Source: Cytophagales bacterium (lineage in GTDB: Bacteria > Bacteroidota > Bacteroidia > Cytophagales > Cyclobacteriaceae). Taken from it: a stretch of DNA of 20,274 nt. Positions 13,900 through 20,274 of the stretch are shown one piece after another. Made by a program: the position numbers and the translations under genes. The notes beneath the pieces were generated by a model. The model was given only the letters and a program-made list of their open reading frames with translations, was not told where the DNA came from and did no database searches. The stretch lies in NCBI GenBank assembly GCA_027317105.1, contig DAHVFH010000048.1, positions 1 through 20,274 of the forward strand. The letters run 5' to 3'. The stretch's first letter is position 1. Each line of letters starts with the position of its first letter.

Positions 13900-15006
13900 G
13901 TGTTTCTGAGGGAATTAAAATTATTTAATTTCAAAAATTACCCCGAAGCCAACCTTGGGTTTGAGCAAAAGGTCACTTGCTTTCTTGGAAACAATGGAAG
14001 CGGAAAAACCAACCTTTTGGATGCGATACATTATTTATCGTTTACCAAAAGCGCTATCAACCCTTCGGACGCCCAAAATGTGAAATTGGGTGAAAGCCAA
14101 TTTATGATAAAGGGAGGTTTCCTTTTGCAGGAAAAGATAAAAGAAGTGGTTTGTACTTTTCAGATGGGGCAAAAAAAATTAATCCAGAATGACGGGCAAG
14201 ATTGCACAAAGTTCTCTGAACATATTGGAAAATACCCAGTGGTAATGATTGCACCACAAGACATCGAGTTGATTTGGGATGGAAGCGAGGTCAGACGAAA
14301 ATTTTTTGACAGCTTATTATCCCAGATCGACCACAATTATTTAGAGGAATTGATTATTTACACCACTTACCTTAAGCAACGTAACAGCGCATTAAAATTA
14401 TTTGCTGATCGGGGCAAAGTCGATCATGATTTGCTGGCAAGCTATAGCCAAAAGATCATTCCAGCCGCAAAAATCATCCATACAAAAAGAAGGGAATTCC
14501 TTGCTGAGTTTCTCCCGGTCTTTGGTGAACATTACCAGAACCTTTCCGGTGCCAGACATGAGGAAATGAGCATTCAATATCGTTCAGACCTTGAAGGGAC
14601 TGATTTTGTACAACTTCTTCAAAAGAATTTGACTCGCGATTTGGCCTTACAGCGCACCACGGCCGGAATCCATCGCGATGATTTTTTATTTTTGTTGAAT
14701 AACAATGAAGTGAAACGGTTTGGCTCACAAGGGCAGCAGAAGTCGTTTTTAATCGCGCTTAAGCTAGCGGAGTTTCAGTGTATTGCCGAGAAAAAGAAGT
14801 TTAAACCCATTCTACTTTTAGATGATATTTTCGATAAACTGGATGACATCCGCATCCGTAAAATCCTTGAGTTGGTTGCGGAAGGGATGTTTGGCCAATT
14901 ATTTATAACGGATGCACGGCCAGCGCGCTGCAAGGATGTATTGATAGAGATGCAGGTGGAGGCGGATATCCTTCTTGTGGAAAATGGTAACTTTACCAGC
15001 GCATAA
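13900..15006 (+). CDS. recF: DNA replication and repair protein RecF
   Basis: RecF is an SMC-like ATPase that binds gapped DNA and, with RecO and RecR, loads RecA during repair of stalled forks. The 368 residues have the expected parts: FLRELKLFNFKNY at the start, Walker A GNNGSGKT (30-37), the PQDIELIWDGSEVRRKFFD block, HRDDFLF, the signature-like FGSQGQQKSFLIALKLAEF, and Walker B ILLLDDIFDKLD. The start is a GTG at 13900: the frame has a stop at 13873-13875 and no other start codon before the conserved N-terminus. The DUF721 gene follows after three bases, so they form an operon. Not next to dnaA/dnaN here. Confidence 0.95.
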   Translation: MFLRELKLFNFKNYPEANLGFEQKVTCFLGNNGSGKTNLLDAIHYLSFTKSAINPSDAQNVKLGESQFMIKGGFLLQEKIKEVVCTFQMGQKKLIQNDGQDCTKFSEHIGKYPVVMIAPQDIELIWDGSEVRRKFFDSLLSQIDHNYLEELIIYTTYLKQRNSALKLFADRGKVDHDLLASYSQKIIPAAKIIHTKRREFLAEFLPVFGEHYQNLSGARHEEMSIQYRSDLEGTDFVQLLQKNLTRDLALQRTTAGIHRDDFLFLLNNNEVKRFGSQGQQKSFLIALKLAEFQCIAEKKKFKPILLLDDIFDKLDDIRIRKILELVAEGMFGQLFITDARPARCKDVLIEMQVEADILLVENGNFTSA

Positions 15007-15009
15007 CTT

Positions 15010-15306
15010 ATGGCTAAAAACCCGCAAGAATTCCAACACATCGGCCAGGCAATCAATCAATTGCTGAAAGAATACCATTTGAAGCCAAGGTTTGACGAGG
15101 CCAACGTGGTATCGTCTTGGGAGCGGATTGTGGGCAAGCCAGTAGCCAAGCACACCAAAAGGATCTACATTAGAAATAAGGTATTATTCATTGAATTGGA
15201 TTCCCCGGCAATGAAAAACGATCTTAGTTTCCATAAAAATCATCTGCTCAAAATGGTTGAAAATGAGTTTGGTAAGGATGTATTAAAAGAAATTGTTTTG
15301 ATGTAG
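15010..15306 (+). CDS. DUF721 (DciA-like) protein
   Basis: A 98-residue protein with the DUF721 pattern: a helical N-terminus (FQHIGQAINQLLKEYHLKPR), then VVSSWERIVGKPVAKHTKRIYIRNKVLFIELDS shown as W-x-R-I-V-G-K-x-V-x-x-H-T and a strand-rich KH-like fold, ending NEFGKDVLKEIVLM. In other bacteria DciA loads the DnaB helicase at replication start and restart. The pairing with recF, three bases apart, is often seen and fits a DNA-replication role. The link to DciA is by domain family; function here is inferred. Confidence 0.8.
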   Translation: MAKNPQEFQHIGQAINQLLKEYHLKPRFDEANVVSSWERIVGKPVAKHTKRIYIRNKVLFIELDSPAMKNDLSFHKNHLLKMVENEFGKDVLKEIVLM

Positions 15307-15328
15307 CGTGCCGAAGAAGGCAAGCTAC
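15303..15328 (+). other. Hairpin at the end of the DUF721 gene
   Basis: GTAGC (15303-15307) pairs with GCTAC (15324-15328) and TGCC (15309-15312) with GGCA (15319-15322), with one internal mismatch and a GAAGAA loop. It spans the stop codon. No T-run follows, so it is not a standard terminator, though it may protect the 3' end. From 15329 to the promoter at 15437 I see nothing else. Confidence 0.4.
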
Positions 15329-15436
15329 GCTGGCCAAATGCCAAAAAAGCCCATATCAATTTACAATTTATTGGCTAAAAGCAGACTTTGCAACCCTATC
15401 AATAGCACACTGGATGCTTTTTCCTTCACATAAGGT

Positions 15437-15466
15437 TTGCCGATACCGAAAAACCGTATAATTTTG
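15437..15466 (+). promoter_or_regulatory. Promoter of the tRNA-Tyr/Gly/Thr-tuf operon
   Basis: TTG (15437-15439), exactly 19 bases, then TAATTTTG (15459-15466) is a complete match to the Bacteroidota consensus TTG-N19-TAnnTTTG. Transcription would begin near 15473, about 70 bases before tRNA-Tyr. Confidence 0.75.
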
Positions 15467-15468
15467 CA

Positions 15469-15514
15469 CTCCTAATTTTCGGGGATAGAAATTTTTGTCA
15501 CTGTAAATTAGGAG
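15469..15514 (+). promoter_or_regulatory. Inverted repeat at the start of the tRNA-tuf transcript
   Basis: CTCCTAATTT (15469-15478) and AAATTAGGAG (15505-15514) are a perfect 10-base inverted repeat with a 26-base loop. Its left arm covers the predicted transcription start, so it may be a DNA operator or a 5' leader hairpin. It does not belong to the tRNA genes. Confidence 0.45.
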
Positions 15515-15544
15515 AGTTCTTGAAAAAATTTAAAAAATCGTTGA

Positions 15545-15627
15545 GGGGAGATACTCAAGCGGCCAACGAGGACAGACTGTAAATCTGTTGACTTATGTCT
15601 TCACAGGTTCGAATCCTGTTCTCCCCA
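15545..15627 (+). tRNA. tRNA-Tyr (anticodon GTA)
   Basis: Acceptor GGGGAGA pairs with TCTCCCC; anticodon stem ACAGA/TCTGT holds loop CTGTAAA with anticodon GTA; a long variable arm (TGACTTATGTCTTC) marks a class II tRNA as expected for bacterial tyrosine tRNA; T arm ACAGG-TTCGAAT-CCTGT; discriminator A. Four bases separate it from tRNA-Gly. Confidence 0.95.
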
Positions 15628-15631
15628 CCCT

Positions 15632-15704
15632 GCGGGAGTAGCTCAGTTGGTAGAGCGATAGCCTTCCAAGCTATAGGTCGCGAGTTCGAGCCTCGTCTCC
15701 CGCT
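15632..15704 (+). tRNA. tRNA-Gly (anticodon TCC)
   Basis: Acceptor GCGGGAG pairs with CTCCCGC; anticodon stem ATAGC/GCTAT with loop CTTCCAA gives anticodon TCC; T arm GCGAG-TTCGAGC-CTCGT; discriminator T. Same order as the E. coli tyrU-glyT-thrT-tufB cluster. Confidence 0.95.
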
Positions 15705-15711
15705 CTTTTGA

Positions 15712-15787
15712 GCTGTTGTCAGTTGATTGTTAAAAGTTAATCGTATTGCGAAACTCTATTAACTATTAACGGATAACTAATAACAGC
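15712..15787. repeat. 76-base imperfect palindrome between tRNA-Gly and tRNA-Thr
   Basis: Left arm 15712-15741 and right arm 15758-15787 are inverted copies matching at about 23 of 30 positions, with a 16-base loop. The arms contain GTTAAAAGTTAAT and ATTAACTATTAAC. A related palindrome lies between rplK and rplA (18799-18885); both share GTTAAAAGTTAAT followed by a loop beginning with GTAT and GCG. This suggests a small dispersed palindromic intergenic repeat. No gene fits here. Confidence 0.6.
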
Positions 15788-15792
15788 AGAAT

Positions 15793-15864
<72 letters not shown>

Positions 15865-16117
15865 CGGAATGTTAAAGTTGGTTAACGAACTGTTTTTTAA
15901 ATTTTAACTGGAATATTAAATGTGATTTTTGATCACCGATGGGTAGCGACCATCATTAAAGTGCCAAAGATCTCAGTAGCCACGGGGCAAAACGAATAAC
16001 CCTTATTCGAAAGGCTTAACATGTTTGGGGTGTATGCTTCTTAGACGAAGAAGCGTTGACGAGTAACTTTTTATTTAATCAATTTATACACTTTAAACTT
16101 AACTGGGATTTTCAAAC
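15865..16117 (+). promoter_or_regulatory. Structured leader in front of tuf
   Basis: The 253 bases between tRNA-Thr and tuf hold no gene but several clean hairpins: GTGAT/ATCAC (15922-15936), GATGG/CCATC (15938-15954), CGAATAA-CCC-TTATTCG (15993-16009) and GCTTCTT-AGACG-AAGAAGC (16036-16054). The last is followed 14 bases later by TTTTT (within GTAACTTTTTATTT), which could allow early stop. A weak promoter-like TTG with TAAATTTT lies near 15880-15905. It is likely a 5' untranslated control region for EF-Tu; I know no named RNA family that it matches. Confidence 0.45.
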
Positions 16118-17305
16118 ATGGCAAAAGAAAACTTTGACCGCTCGAAACCGCACGTAAACATTGGAACCATTGGTCACGTTGACCATGGCAAGACCACGTT
16201 AACAGCTGCGATCACTAAAGTACTGGCTTCAAAAGGGCTTGCATCAATGAGAGATTTTTCTTCCATTGACAACGCTCCTGAAGAAAAGCAGAGAGGTATC
16301 ACTATTAACACTTCTCACGTGGAGTATGCCACGGAAAAAAGACACTATGCACACGTTGACTGCCCGGGCCACGCTGACTATGTGAAAAACATGGTTACTG
16401 GTGCTGCTCAGATGGACGGTGCGATCCTTGTCGTAGCGGCTACAGACGGCCCTATGCCTCAAACCCGTGAGCACATTTTGCTTGCCCGACAGGTAGGTGT
16501 GCCTGCCTTGGTAGTATTCATGAACAAAGTTGACCTGGTTGACGATGCAGAATTGCTTGACCTTGTAGAAATGGAAATTCGTGAACTCCTTTCTTCTTAC
16601 AATTTCCCTGGCGATACCATGCCGATCATCCGCGGCTCTGCCTTGGGTGCATTGAATGGCGAAGCGAAATGGGTTGAGAAGATTGACGAATTGATGACGG
16701 CTGTGGATGATTTCATCCCTATCCCTGTTCGTTTGATCGACAAAGATTTCTTGATGCCGGTGGAAGACGTTTTCTCGATCACAGGTCGTGGCACGGTGGC
16801 TACTGGCCGTATCGAGCGCGGTATTATTAAAACCGGTGATCCGGTTCAAATCCTTGGAATGGGTGCTGAAAACTTGACTTCTACTATTACGGGCGTTGAG
16901 ATGTTTCGCAAAATCCTTGACCGTGGAGAAGCAGGCGATAACGTAGGTTTGTTGCTCCGTGGTATTGAAAAAGAACAAATTTGCCGCGGAATGGTAATTT
17001 GTAAGCCCGGTAGCGTAACGCCTCATGCTAAATTCAAAGCAGAGGTTTATGTGCTTAGCAAAGAAGAAGGTGGTCGTCATACTCCTTTCTTTAACAAGTA
17101 CCGTCCTCAGTTCTATTTCCGCACCACAGACGTAACGGGTGAGTGTAAGCTTCCTGCCGGTGTTGAAATGGTAATGCCAGGCGATAACGTATCGATCGAA
17201 GTGGAGTTGATCAACAAGATCGCCATGGAGAAAGGTCTCCGTTTCGCTATCCGCGAGGGTGGCCGTACAGTAGGTTCCGGTCAGGTAACTGAAATTCTGG
17301 ACTAA
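16118..17305 (+). CDS. tuf: Translation elongation factor EF-Tu
   Basis: EF-Tu carries aminoacyl-tRNA to the ribosomal A site and hydrolyses GTP. The 395 residues include all G motifs: GHVDHGKT (19-26), the switch I block QRGITINTSHVEY, DCPGHADY, NKVD and RGSAL, then domains II (ITGRGTVATGRIERG) and III (the FFNKYRPQFYFRTTDVTG block). Length is normal. It follows three tRNAs after a 253-base leader, the same arrangement as tufB in E. coli, and is closed by a strong terminator. Codon use is regular, as expected for a highly expressed gene. A 376-codon frame on the opposite strand is a by-product of that codon use. Confidence 0.98.
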   Translation: MAKENFDRSKPHVNIGTIGHVDHGKTTLTAAITKVLASKGLASMRDFSSIDNAPEEKQRGITINTSHVEYATEKRHYAHVDCPGHADYVKNMVTGAAQMDGAILVVAATDGPMPQTREHILLARQVGVPALVVFMNKVDLVDDAELLDLVEMEIRELLSSYNFPGDTMPIIRGSALGALNGEAKWVEKIDELMTAVDDFIPIPVRLIDKDFLMPVEDVFSITGRGTVATGRIERGIIKTGDPVQILGMGAENLTSTITGVEMFRKILDRGEAGDNVGLLLRGIEKEQICRGMVICKPGSVTPHAKFKAEVYVLSKEEGGRHTPFFNKYRPQFYFRTTDVTGECKLPAGVEMVMPGDNVSIEVELINKIAMEKGLRFAIREGGRTVGSGQVTEILD

Positions 17306-17377
17306 GAATTTTATTTGGTTATGACTTGCCAAAAGTATTTCCAAGGCAAGGATTGGTAAATAGCTGATATTCAATAG

Positions 17378-17417
17378 AAAGCGTTTCTGAGATTTTTCTT
17401 AGAAACGCTTTTGTTTT
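17378..17417 (+). terminator. Intrinsic terminator after tuf
   Basis: AAAGCGTTTCTGAG (17378-17391) pairs with CTTAGAAACGCTTT (17398-17411) over 14 base pairs including one G-U, loop ATTTTT, followed by TTTTGTTTT. Its tail shares bases with the -33 box of the next promoter (17411-17413). Confidence 0.85.
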
Positions 17418-17440
17418 CTTTGGCAATTGCTCTACATTTG
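17411..17440 (+). promoter_or_regulatory. Promoter of tRNA-Trp-secE-nusG-ribosomal protein operon
   Basis: TTG (17411-17413), exactly 19 bases, then TACATTTG (17433-17440) is a full match to TTG-N19-TAnnTTTG, followed by CAG where transcription often begins. The leader to tRNA-Trp is about 55 bases. Confidence 0.75.
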
Positions 17441-17500
17441 CAGTCCTTTTGAATTTAGGGTTTACGGATGGGGGTTCAAAGAGGTAGCCAACTTGGTAAT

Positions 17501-17573
17501 ACGGGTGTAGCTCAATTGGTAGAGTAGCGGTCTCCAAAACCGTTGGCTGGGAGTTCGAGTCTCTCCACCCGTG
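17501..17573 (+). tRNA. tRNA-Trp (anticodon CCA)
   Basis: Acceptor ACGGGTG pairs with CACCCGT; anticodon stem GCGGT/ACCGT with loop CTCCAAA gives anticodon CCA; T arm GGGAG-TTCGAGT-CTCTC; discriminator G. It is 14 bases before secE, the usual Bacteroidota and Gram-positive-like tRNA-Trp-secE arrangement. Confidence 0.95.
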
Positions 17574-17587
17574 CAGAAAAAATCTGA

Positions 17588-17779
17588 ATGAAAAAATTGA
17601 AGGACTATATTCTTGATTCCATTGACGAAATCCGTAACAAGGTTTCTTGGGCTAAATTTAATGATCTGCAAAGTAGCGCCATTTTGGTGTTGGTGGCATC
17701 AATAATTTTTGCCTTGGTCATCGGGGTTATCGATTTTGGCTTTAATAATGCTTTGCACTGGTTTTACAAGGAATTTTAA
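17588..17779 (+). CDS. secE: Preprotein translocase subunit SecE
   Basis: SecE clamps SecY in the protein-conducting channel of the inner membrane. The 63-residue protein is the short, single-span form: an amphipathic helix (KKLKDYILDSIDEIRNKVSW, residues 2-21), the conserved W21, then one membrane segment (about 30-50). It sits between tRNA-Trp and nusG with a three-base gap to nusG, the conserved place for this gene. Confidence 0.93.
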   Translation: MKKLKDYILDSIDEIRNKVSWAKFNDLQSSAILVLVASIIFALVIGVIDFGFNNALHWFYKEF

Positions 17780-17782
17780 AAA

Positions 17783-18343
17783 ATGGCAGAGCTAAAATGG
17801 TATGTATTACGCGTGATCAGCGGTCAGGAAAAGAAAATAAAATCTTACCTGGAAACGGAGATCGAACGTTCTAAATTGACTGAATTTATTCCTCAGGTAC
17901 TTATCCCTTCGGAAAAAGTTTACGAAATGCGTAACGGTAAAAAGCGGGTTCGTGAGAGAAATTTCTTTCCTGGCTATGTTTTGGTTTCGGCTGATCTCTC
18001 CAACGGAGAAGCCTATCATAAAGTGAATAATATTCCGGGTGTGATTGGATTTTTGGGTTCAAATGGCTCTAGCGCTACCAATAAAGAACCGGTGGCTTTA
18101 CGGCAATCAGAAGTGAATCGGATCCTCGGAAAAGTGGATGAGGTCGATCAGTTTGAAGAAAAATTGGAAACCCCTTTTATTAAAGGAGAATCGGTGAAAG
18201 TAATGGACGGCCCTTTCAGTGGTTTTACTGGAAATGTGGAAGAGATTTTCGAGGATAAGAAGAAGTTGAATGTGATGGTGAAAATTTTTGGCAGAAATAC
18301 CCCCGTTGAGTTAAGTTATTTGCAAGTAGAAAAATTAGACTAA
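17783..18343 (+). CDS. nusG: Transcription termination/antitermination factor NusG
   Basis: NusG binds RNA polymerase, affecting pausing, and links it to Rho or the ribosome. The 186 residues have the NGN domain (about 3-110, beginning KWYVLRVISGQEKKIKSYLE and with FFPGYVLV) and a C-terminal KOW domain (about 133-186, FIKGESVKVMDGPFSGFTG). Normal length. It is followed by rplK after only seven bases, leaving no room for a separate promoter or L1-binding leader. Confidence 0.95.
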   Translation: MAELKWYVLRVISGQEKKIKSYLETEIERSKLTEFIPQVLIPSEKVYEMRNGKKRVRERNFFPGYVLVSADLSNGEAYHKVNNIPGVIGFLGSNGSSATNKEPVALRQSEVNRILGKVDEVDQFEEKLETPFIKGESVKVMDGPFSGFTGNVEEIFEDKKKLNVMVKIFGRNTPVELSYLQVEKLD

Positions 18344-18350
18344 GAATACA

Positions 18351-18794
18351 ATGGCTAAGGAGATAACAGGATATTTGAAACTACAGGTAAAAGGAGGTGC
18401 GGCCAATCCGGCACCCCCAATTGGCCCTGCATTAGGTTCTAAGGGATTGAACATTATGGATTTTTGCAAGCAGTTCAATGCTCGCTCGCAAGACAAACCA
18501 GGCCAGGTGTTGCCTGTTTTGATCACGATGTATAATGACAAGTCGTTTGACTTTGTTATTAAGACCCCTCCGGCTGCCGTCCTTATTATGGAATCAATTA
18601 AAATCCAGAAAGGCTCAAAAGAGCCGAACCGTGCTAAAGTAGGTTCCATTTCTTGGGATCAGATAAAAAAAATTGCTGAACTAAAAATGCCTGACCTCAA
18701 TGCATTTAAAGTGGAATCAGCGATGAAGATGGTTGCGGGTACCGCGCGTAGCATGGGCGTTACGGTAAGTGGTGCTGCTCCTTGGGAAAAATAA
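18351..18794 (+). CDS. rplK: 50S ribosomal protein L11
   Basis: L11 forms the stalk base of the large subunit with 23S rRNA and takes part in factor binding and the stringent response. The 147 residues show the N-terminal proline-rich block (GGAANPAPPIGPALG, about 14-28) and the C-terminal rRNA-binding domain ending VAGTARSMGV. Standard length and place in the nusG-rplKAJL order. A 100-base gap holding a palindromic repeat follows before rplA, which is unusual since rplK and rplA are often close. Confidence 0.96.
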   Translation: MAKEITGYLKLQVKGGAANPAPPIGPALGSKGLNIMDFCKQFNARSQDKPGQVLPVLITMYNDKSFDFVIKTPPAAVLIMESIKIQKGSKEPNRAKVGSISWDQIKKIAELKMPDLNAFKVESAMKMVAGTARSMGVTVSGAAPWEK

Positions 18795-18798
18795 GAAA

Positions 18799-18885
18799 TT
18801 AGTTAAAAGTTAAAAGTTAATAGTATAGCGTGAGGCTTCCAAAATCATCCCAACTGTTAACGATTAACCAATAACAATTAACTAA
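18799..18885. repeat. Palindromic AT-rich repeat between rplK and rplA
   Basis: Left arm 18799-18823 and right arm 18861-18885 are inverted copies matching at about 20 of 25 positions, made of GTTAA/TTAAC units, with a 37-base loop. It is related to the palindrome at 15712-15787, sharing GTTAAAAGTTAAT and the following GTAT-x-GCG. It fills almost the whole rplK-rplA gap. In RNA it would form a long hairpin inside the ribosomal protein message. Confidence 0.6.
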
Positions 18886-18894
18886 AAAAGAAAA

Positions 18895-19590
18895 ATGGCA
18901 CGAATATCAAAAAATAGAAAAGCAGTACTCGCAAAGTATAACTTTGAAAAGGAGTATTCACTATCAGAAGCAGTGACAATGGTGAAAGATATTACCTTCA
19001 CCAAGTTTGATTCTTCTGTAGATGTGGACATCCGATTGGGAGTTGACCCGAAGAAATCGGATCAAATGGTGCGTGGCGTAGTTTCATTGCCGCATGGTTT
19101 GGGAAAGGTAGTCCGTGTGCTTGTTTTGTGTTCACCGGATAAAGAGCAGGAAGCAAAAGACGCGGGTGCAGAACATGTAGGCCTTGACGAATACATCAAG
19201 AAAATCGAAGGCGGATGGACGGATGTTGACGTTATCATTACTATGCCCACCGTAATGGCCAAAGTAGGTAAGTTAGGAAAAGTGTTAGGCCCACGTGGCT
19301 TAATGCCAAACCCGAAGTCAGGAACGGTTACCCTTGAAGTTGGAAAAGCAGTGACGGATGTAAAAGCGGGTAAGGTAGACTTTAAGATCGATAAACAAGG
19401 AATTATTCATGCAAGTATTGGTAAGGCTTCCTTCAGCCCAGCGATGATTAAAGATAACGCTACTGAACTTATTAGTATGATTGTTAAACTGAAGCCGGCT
19501 TCTTCAAAAGGCACCTACCTGCAAAGTGTAGCCCTTTCTACTACGATGAGCCCCGGCATCAAGATTGATTCAGGTTCAATAGGAGCATAA
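18895..19590 (+). CDS. rplA: 50S ribosomal protein L1
   Basis: L1 forms the mobile L1 stalk that handles exit-site tRNA; in many bacteria it also represses its own operon by binding an mRNA mimic of its rRNA site. The 231 residues include VDVDIRLGVDPKKSDQMVRG (about 42-61), the GPRGLMPNPKSGTV signature and the closing STTMSPGIKID. Complete and of normal length. In the usual E. coli arrangement the L1 site is before rplK; no such leader exists here (seven-base gap), so any self-control would need another site. Confidence 0.96.
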   Translation: MARISKNRKAVLAKYNFEKEYSLSEAVTMVKDITFTKFDSSVDVDIRLGVDPKKSDQMVRGVVSLPHGLGKVVRVLVLCSPDKEQEAKDAGAEHVGLDEYIKKIEGGWTDVDVIITMPTVMAKVGKLGKVLGPRGLMPNPKSGTVTLEVGKAVTDVKAGKVDFKIDKQGIIHASIGKASFSPAMIKDNATELISMIVKLKPASSKGTYLQSVALSTTMSPGIKIDSGSIGA

Positions 19591-19603
19591 TTTTAAAAAC
19601 GAC

Positions 19604-20131
19604 ATGACCAGGCAAGAAAAAGGACAAATAATAGATGAATTGGCTGAGAAGTTTTCTCAAAACAATCATTTTTATATCACGGATGCTTCAGGATTAACCG
19701 TTGCTCAAGTGAATGCGCTGCGCAGGTTGTGCTTCAAGGCAGGTGTGGAGTACGTGGTTTATAAAAACACGCTAATCCGCAAAGCATTGGAAAAGCAATC
19801 GGCCAATTACGAAGAAATTTATTCCATACTCAATGGTTTTTCGGGCGTGATGTTCTCTAAAGAATCAGGGAATGCTCCGGCCAAAGTGATCACCGAGTAC
19901 CGTAAAAAACAAGAGGGCAAGCCCGGTTTAAAAGCAGCTTCCATCGAGTCGGCCCTCTTTATTGGAGAAGAACACTTATCCATGCTCAATGAGTTAAAAT
20001 CTAAAAATGAACTCATTGGCGAAATCATTTCTCTGTTGCAATCCCCGGCTAAGAATGTATTGTCTGCTTTGTTGAGCGGTAAGAACACTGTTGCTGGCTT
20101 GGTGAAAGCTCTGGAGGAAAGAAAGAATTAA
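19604..20131 (+). CDS. rplJ: 50S ribosomal protein L10
   Basis: L10 binds 23S rRNA at the stalk base and carries L7/L12 dimers on its C-terminal helix. The 175 residues start MTRQEKGQIIDELAEKF, contain the VAQVNALRR and YKNTLIRKALE blocks, and end in a helix (NVLSALLSGKNTVAGLVKALEERK region) for L12 binding. It starts 13 bases after rplA, so the long L10-L12 autoregulatory leader known from E. coli is absent. rplL follows after 33 bases. Confidence 0.95.
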   Translation: MTRQEKGQIIDELAEKFSQNNHFYITDASGLTVAQVNALRRLCFKAGVEYVVYKNTLIRKALEKQSANYEEIYSILNGFSGVMFSKESGNAPAKVITEYRKKQEGKPGLKAASIESALFIGEEHLSMLNELKSKNELIGEIISLLQSPAKNVLSALLSGKNTVAGLVKALEERKN

Positions 20132-20164
20132 TTAACGCAATAAAATTTTAAACAATTATCAATC

Positions 20165-20274
20165 ATGGCAGATATCAAAGCAATCGGAGACCAATTAGTA
20201 GAACTCACAGTGAAAGAAGTAAATGAACTTGCTTCTTATTTAAAGGAGACACACGGTATTGAACCGGCAGCAGC
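20165..20274 (+). CDS. rplL: 50S ribosomal protein L7/L12, N-terminal part (cut by window edge)
   Basis: The first 36 codons are present and begin MADIKAIGDQLVELTVKEVN with LASYLKETHGIEPAAA following: the N-terminal dimerisation helix pair that binds L10, running into the alanine-rich hinge. The C-terminal factor-binding domain lies beyond the window. Position right after rplJ confirms the call. Confidence 0.93.
   Translation, partial: MADIKAIGDQLVELTVKEVNELASYLKETHGIEPAA

Noticed and set aside
15303..15328. Rho-independent terminator after the DUF721 gene
   Set aside because: The hairpin has a mismatch and no T-run, so it was kept only as a hairpin of unknown role.
16244..17374. A 376-codon open frame on the minus strand opposite tuf
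   Set aside because: It is the mirror of tuf's strongly biased codon use; it shows no known domain and its composition (rich in H, R, N, T) is typical of an antisense shadow.
17319..17537. A 72-codon minus-strand frame over the tuf terminator and tRNA-Trp
   Set aside because: It runs through a terminator, a promoter and a tRNA gene and has no recognisable motif.

Overview
The window looks like a chromosomal segment of a Bacteroidota bacterium, most likely Cytophagales-like. Evidence for this: a secreted protein with the C-terminal type IX secretion/gliding-motility (CHU_C) domain, several promoters of the Bacteroidota form TTG-N18-20-TAnnTTTG, little use of Shine-Dalgarno sequences, and low GC. 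No species can be named from the sequence alone.

Left part (1-4350) is a defence region, all genes on the minus strand. It holds a type I-B CRISPR-Cas effector operon (cas8b then cas7). An IS630-type element has been inserted in cas7 at a TA dinucleotide, and only the tail of that element lies inside the window. Upstream is a type IV toxin-antitoxin pair (AbiEi/AbiEii) with its own inverted-repeat operator. No CRISPR array is visible. A decayed C-terminal piece of a metallophosphoesterase (4447-4734) and a tRNA-Lys gene separate this region from housekeeping DNA.

Middle part (4984-15306) holds an SH3/TPR membrane protein facing a large type IX-secreted protein, then rlmD (23S rRNA methyltransferase), icd (isocitrate dehydrogenase), ribH (lumazine synthase), a ParE-type toxin-antitoxin pair, a membrane-anchored TPR protein, pdhA (pyruvate dehydrogenase E1 alpha), and recF with a DUF721/DciA-like gene. 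The toxin-antitoxin pair sits directly in front of ribH, one base away, so ribH is probably read from that operon.

Right part (15437-20274) is the translation/transcription block known from many bacteria: tRNA-Tyr, tRNA-Gly, tRNA-Thr, tuf, then tRNA-Trp, secE, nusG, rplK, rplA, rplJ and the start of rplL. It has two strong promoter matches, one strong terminator, a long structured leader in front of tuf, and two related AT-rich palindromic repeats (between tRNA-Gly and tRNA-Thr, and between rplK and rplA).

The observations most worth following are the IS-broken cas7, the palindromic repeat pair, the tuf leader, and the capture of ribH by a toxin-antitoxin operon. I did not find a clearly new multi-gene system.
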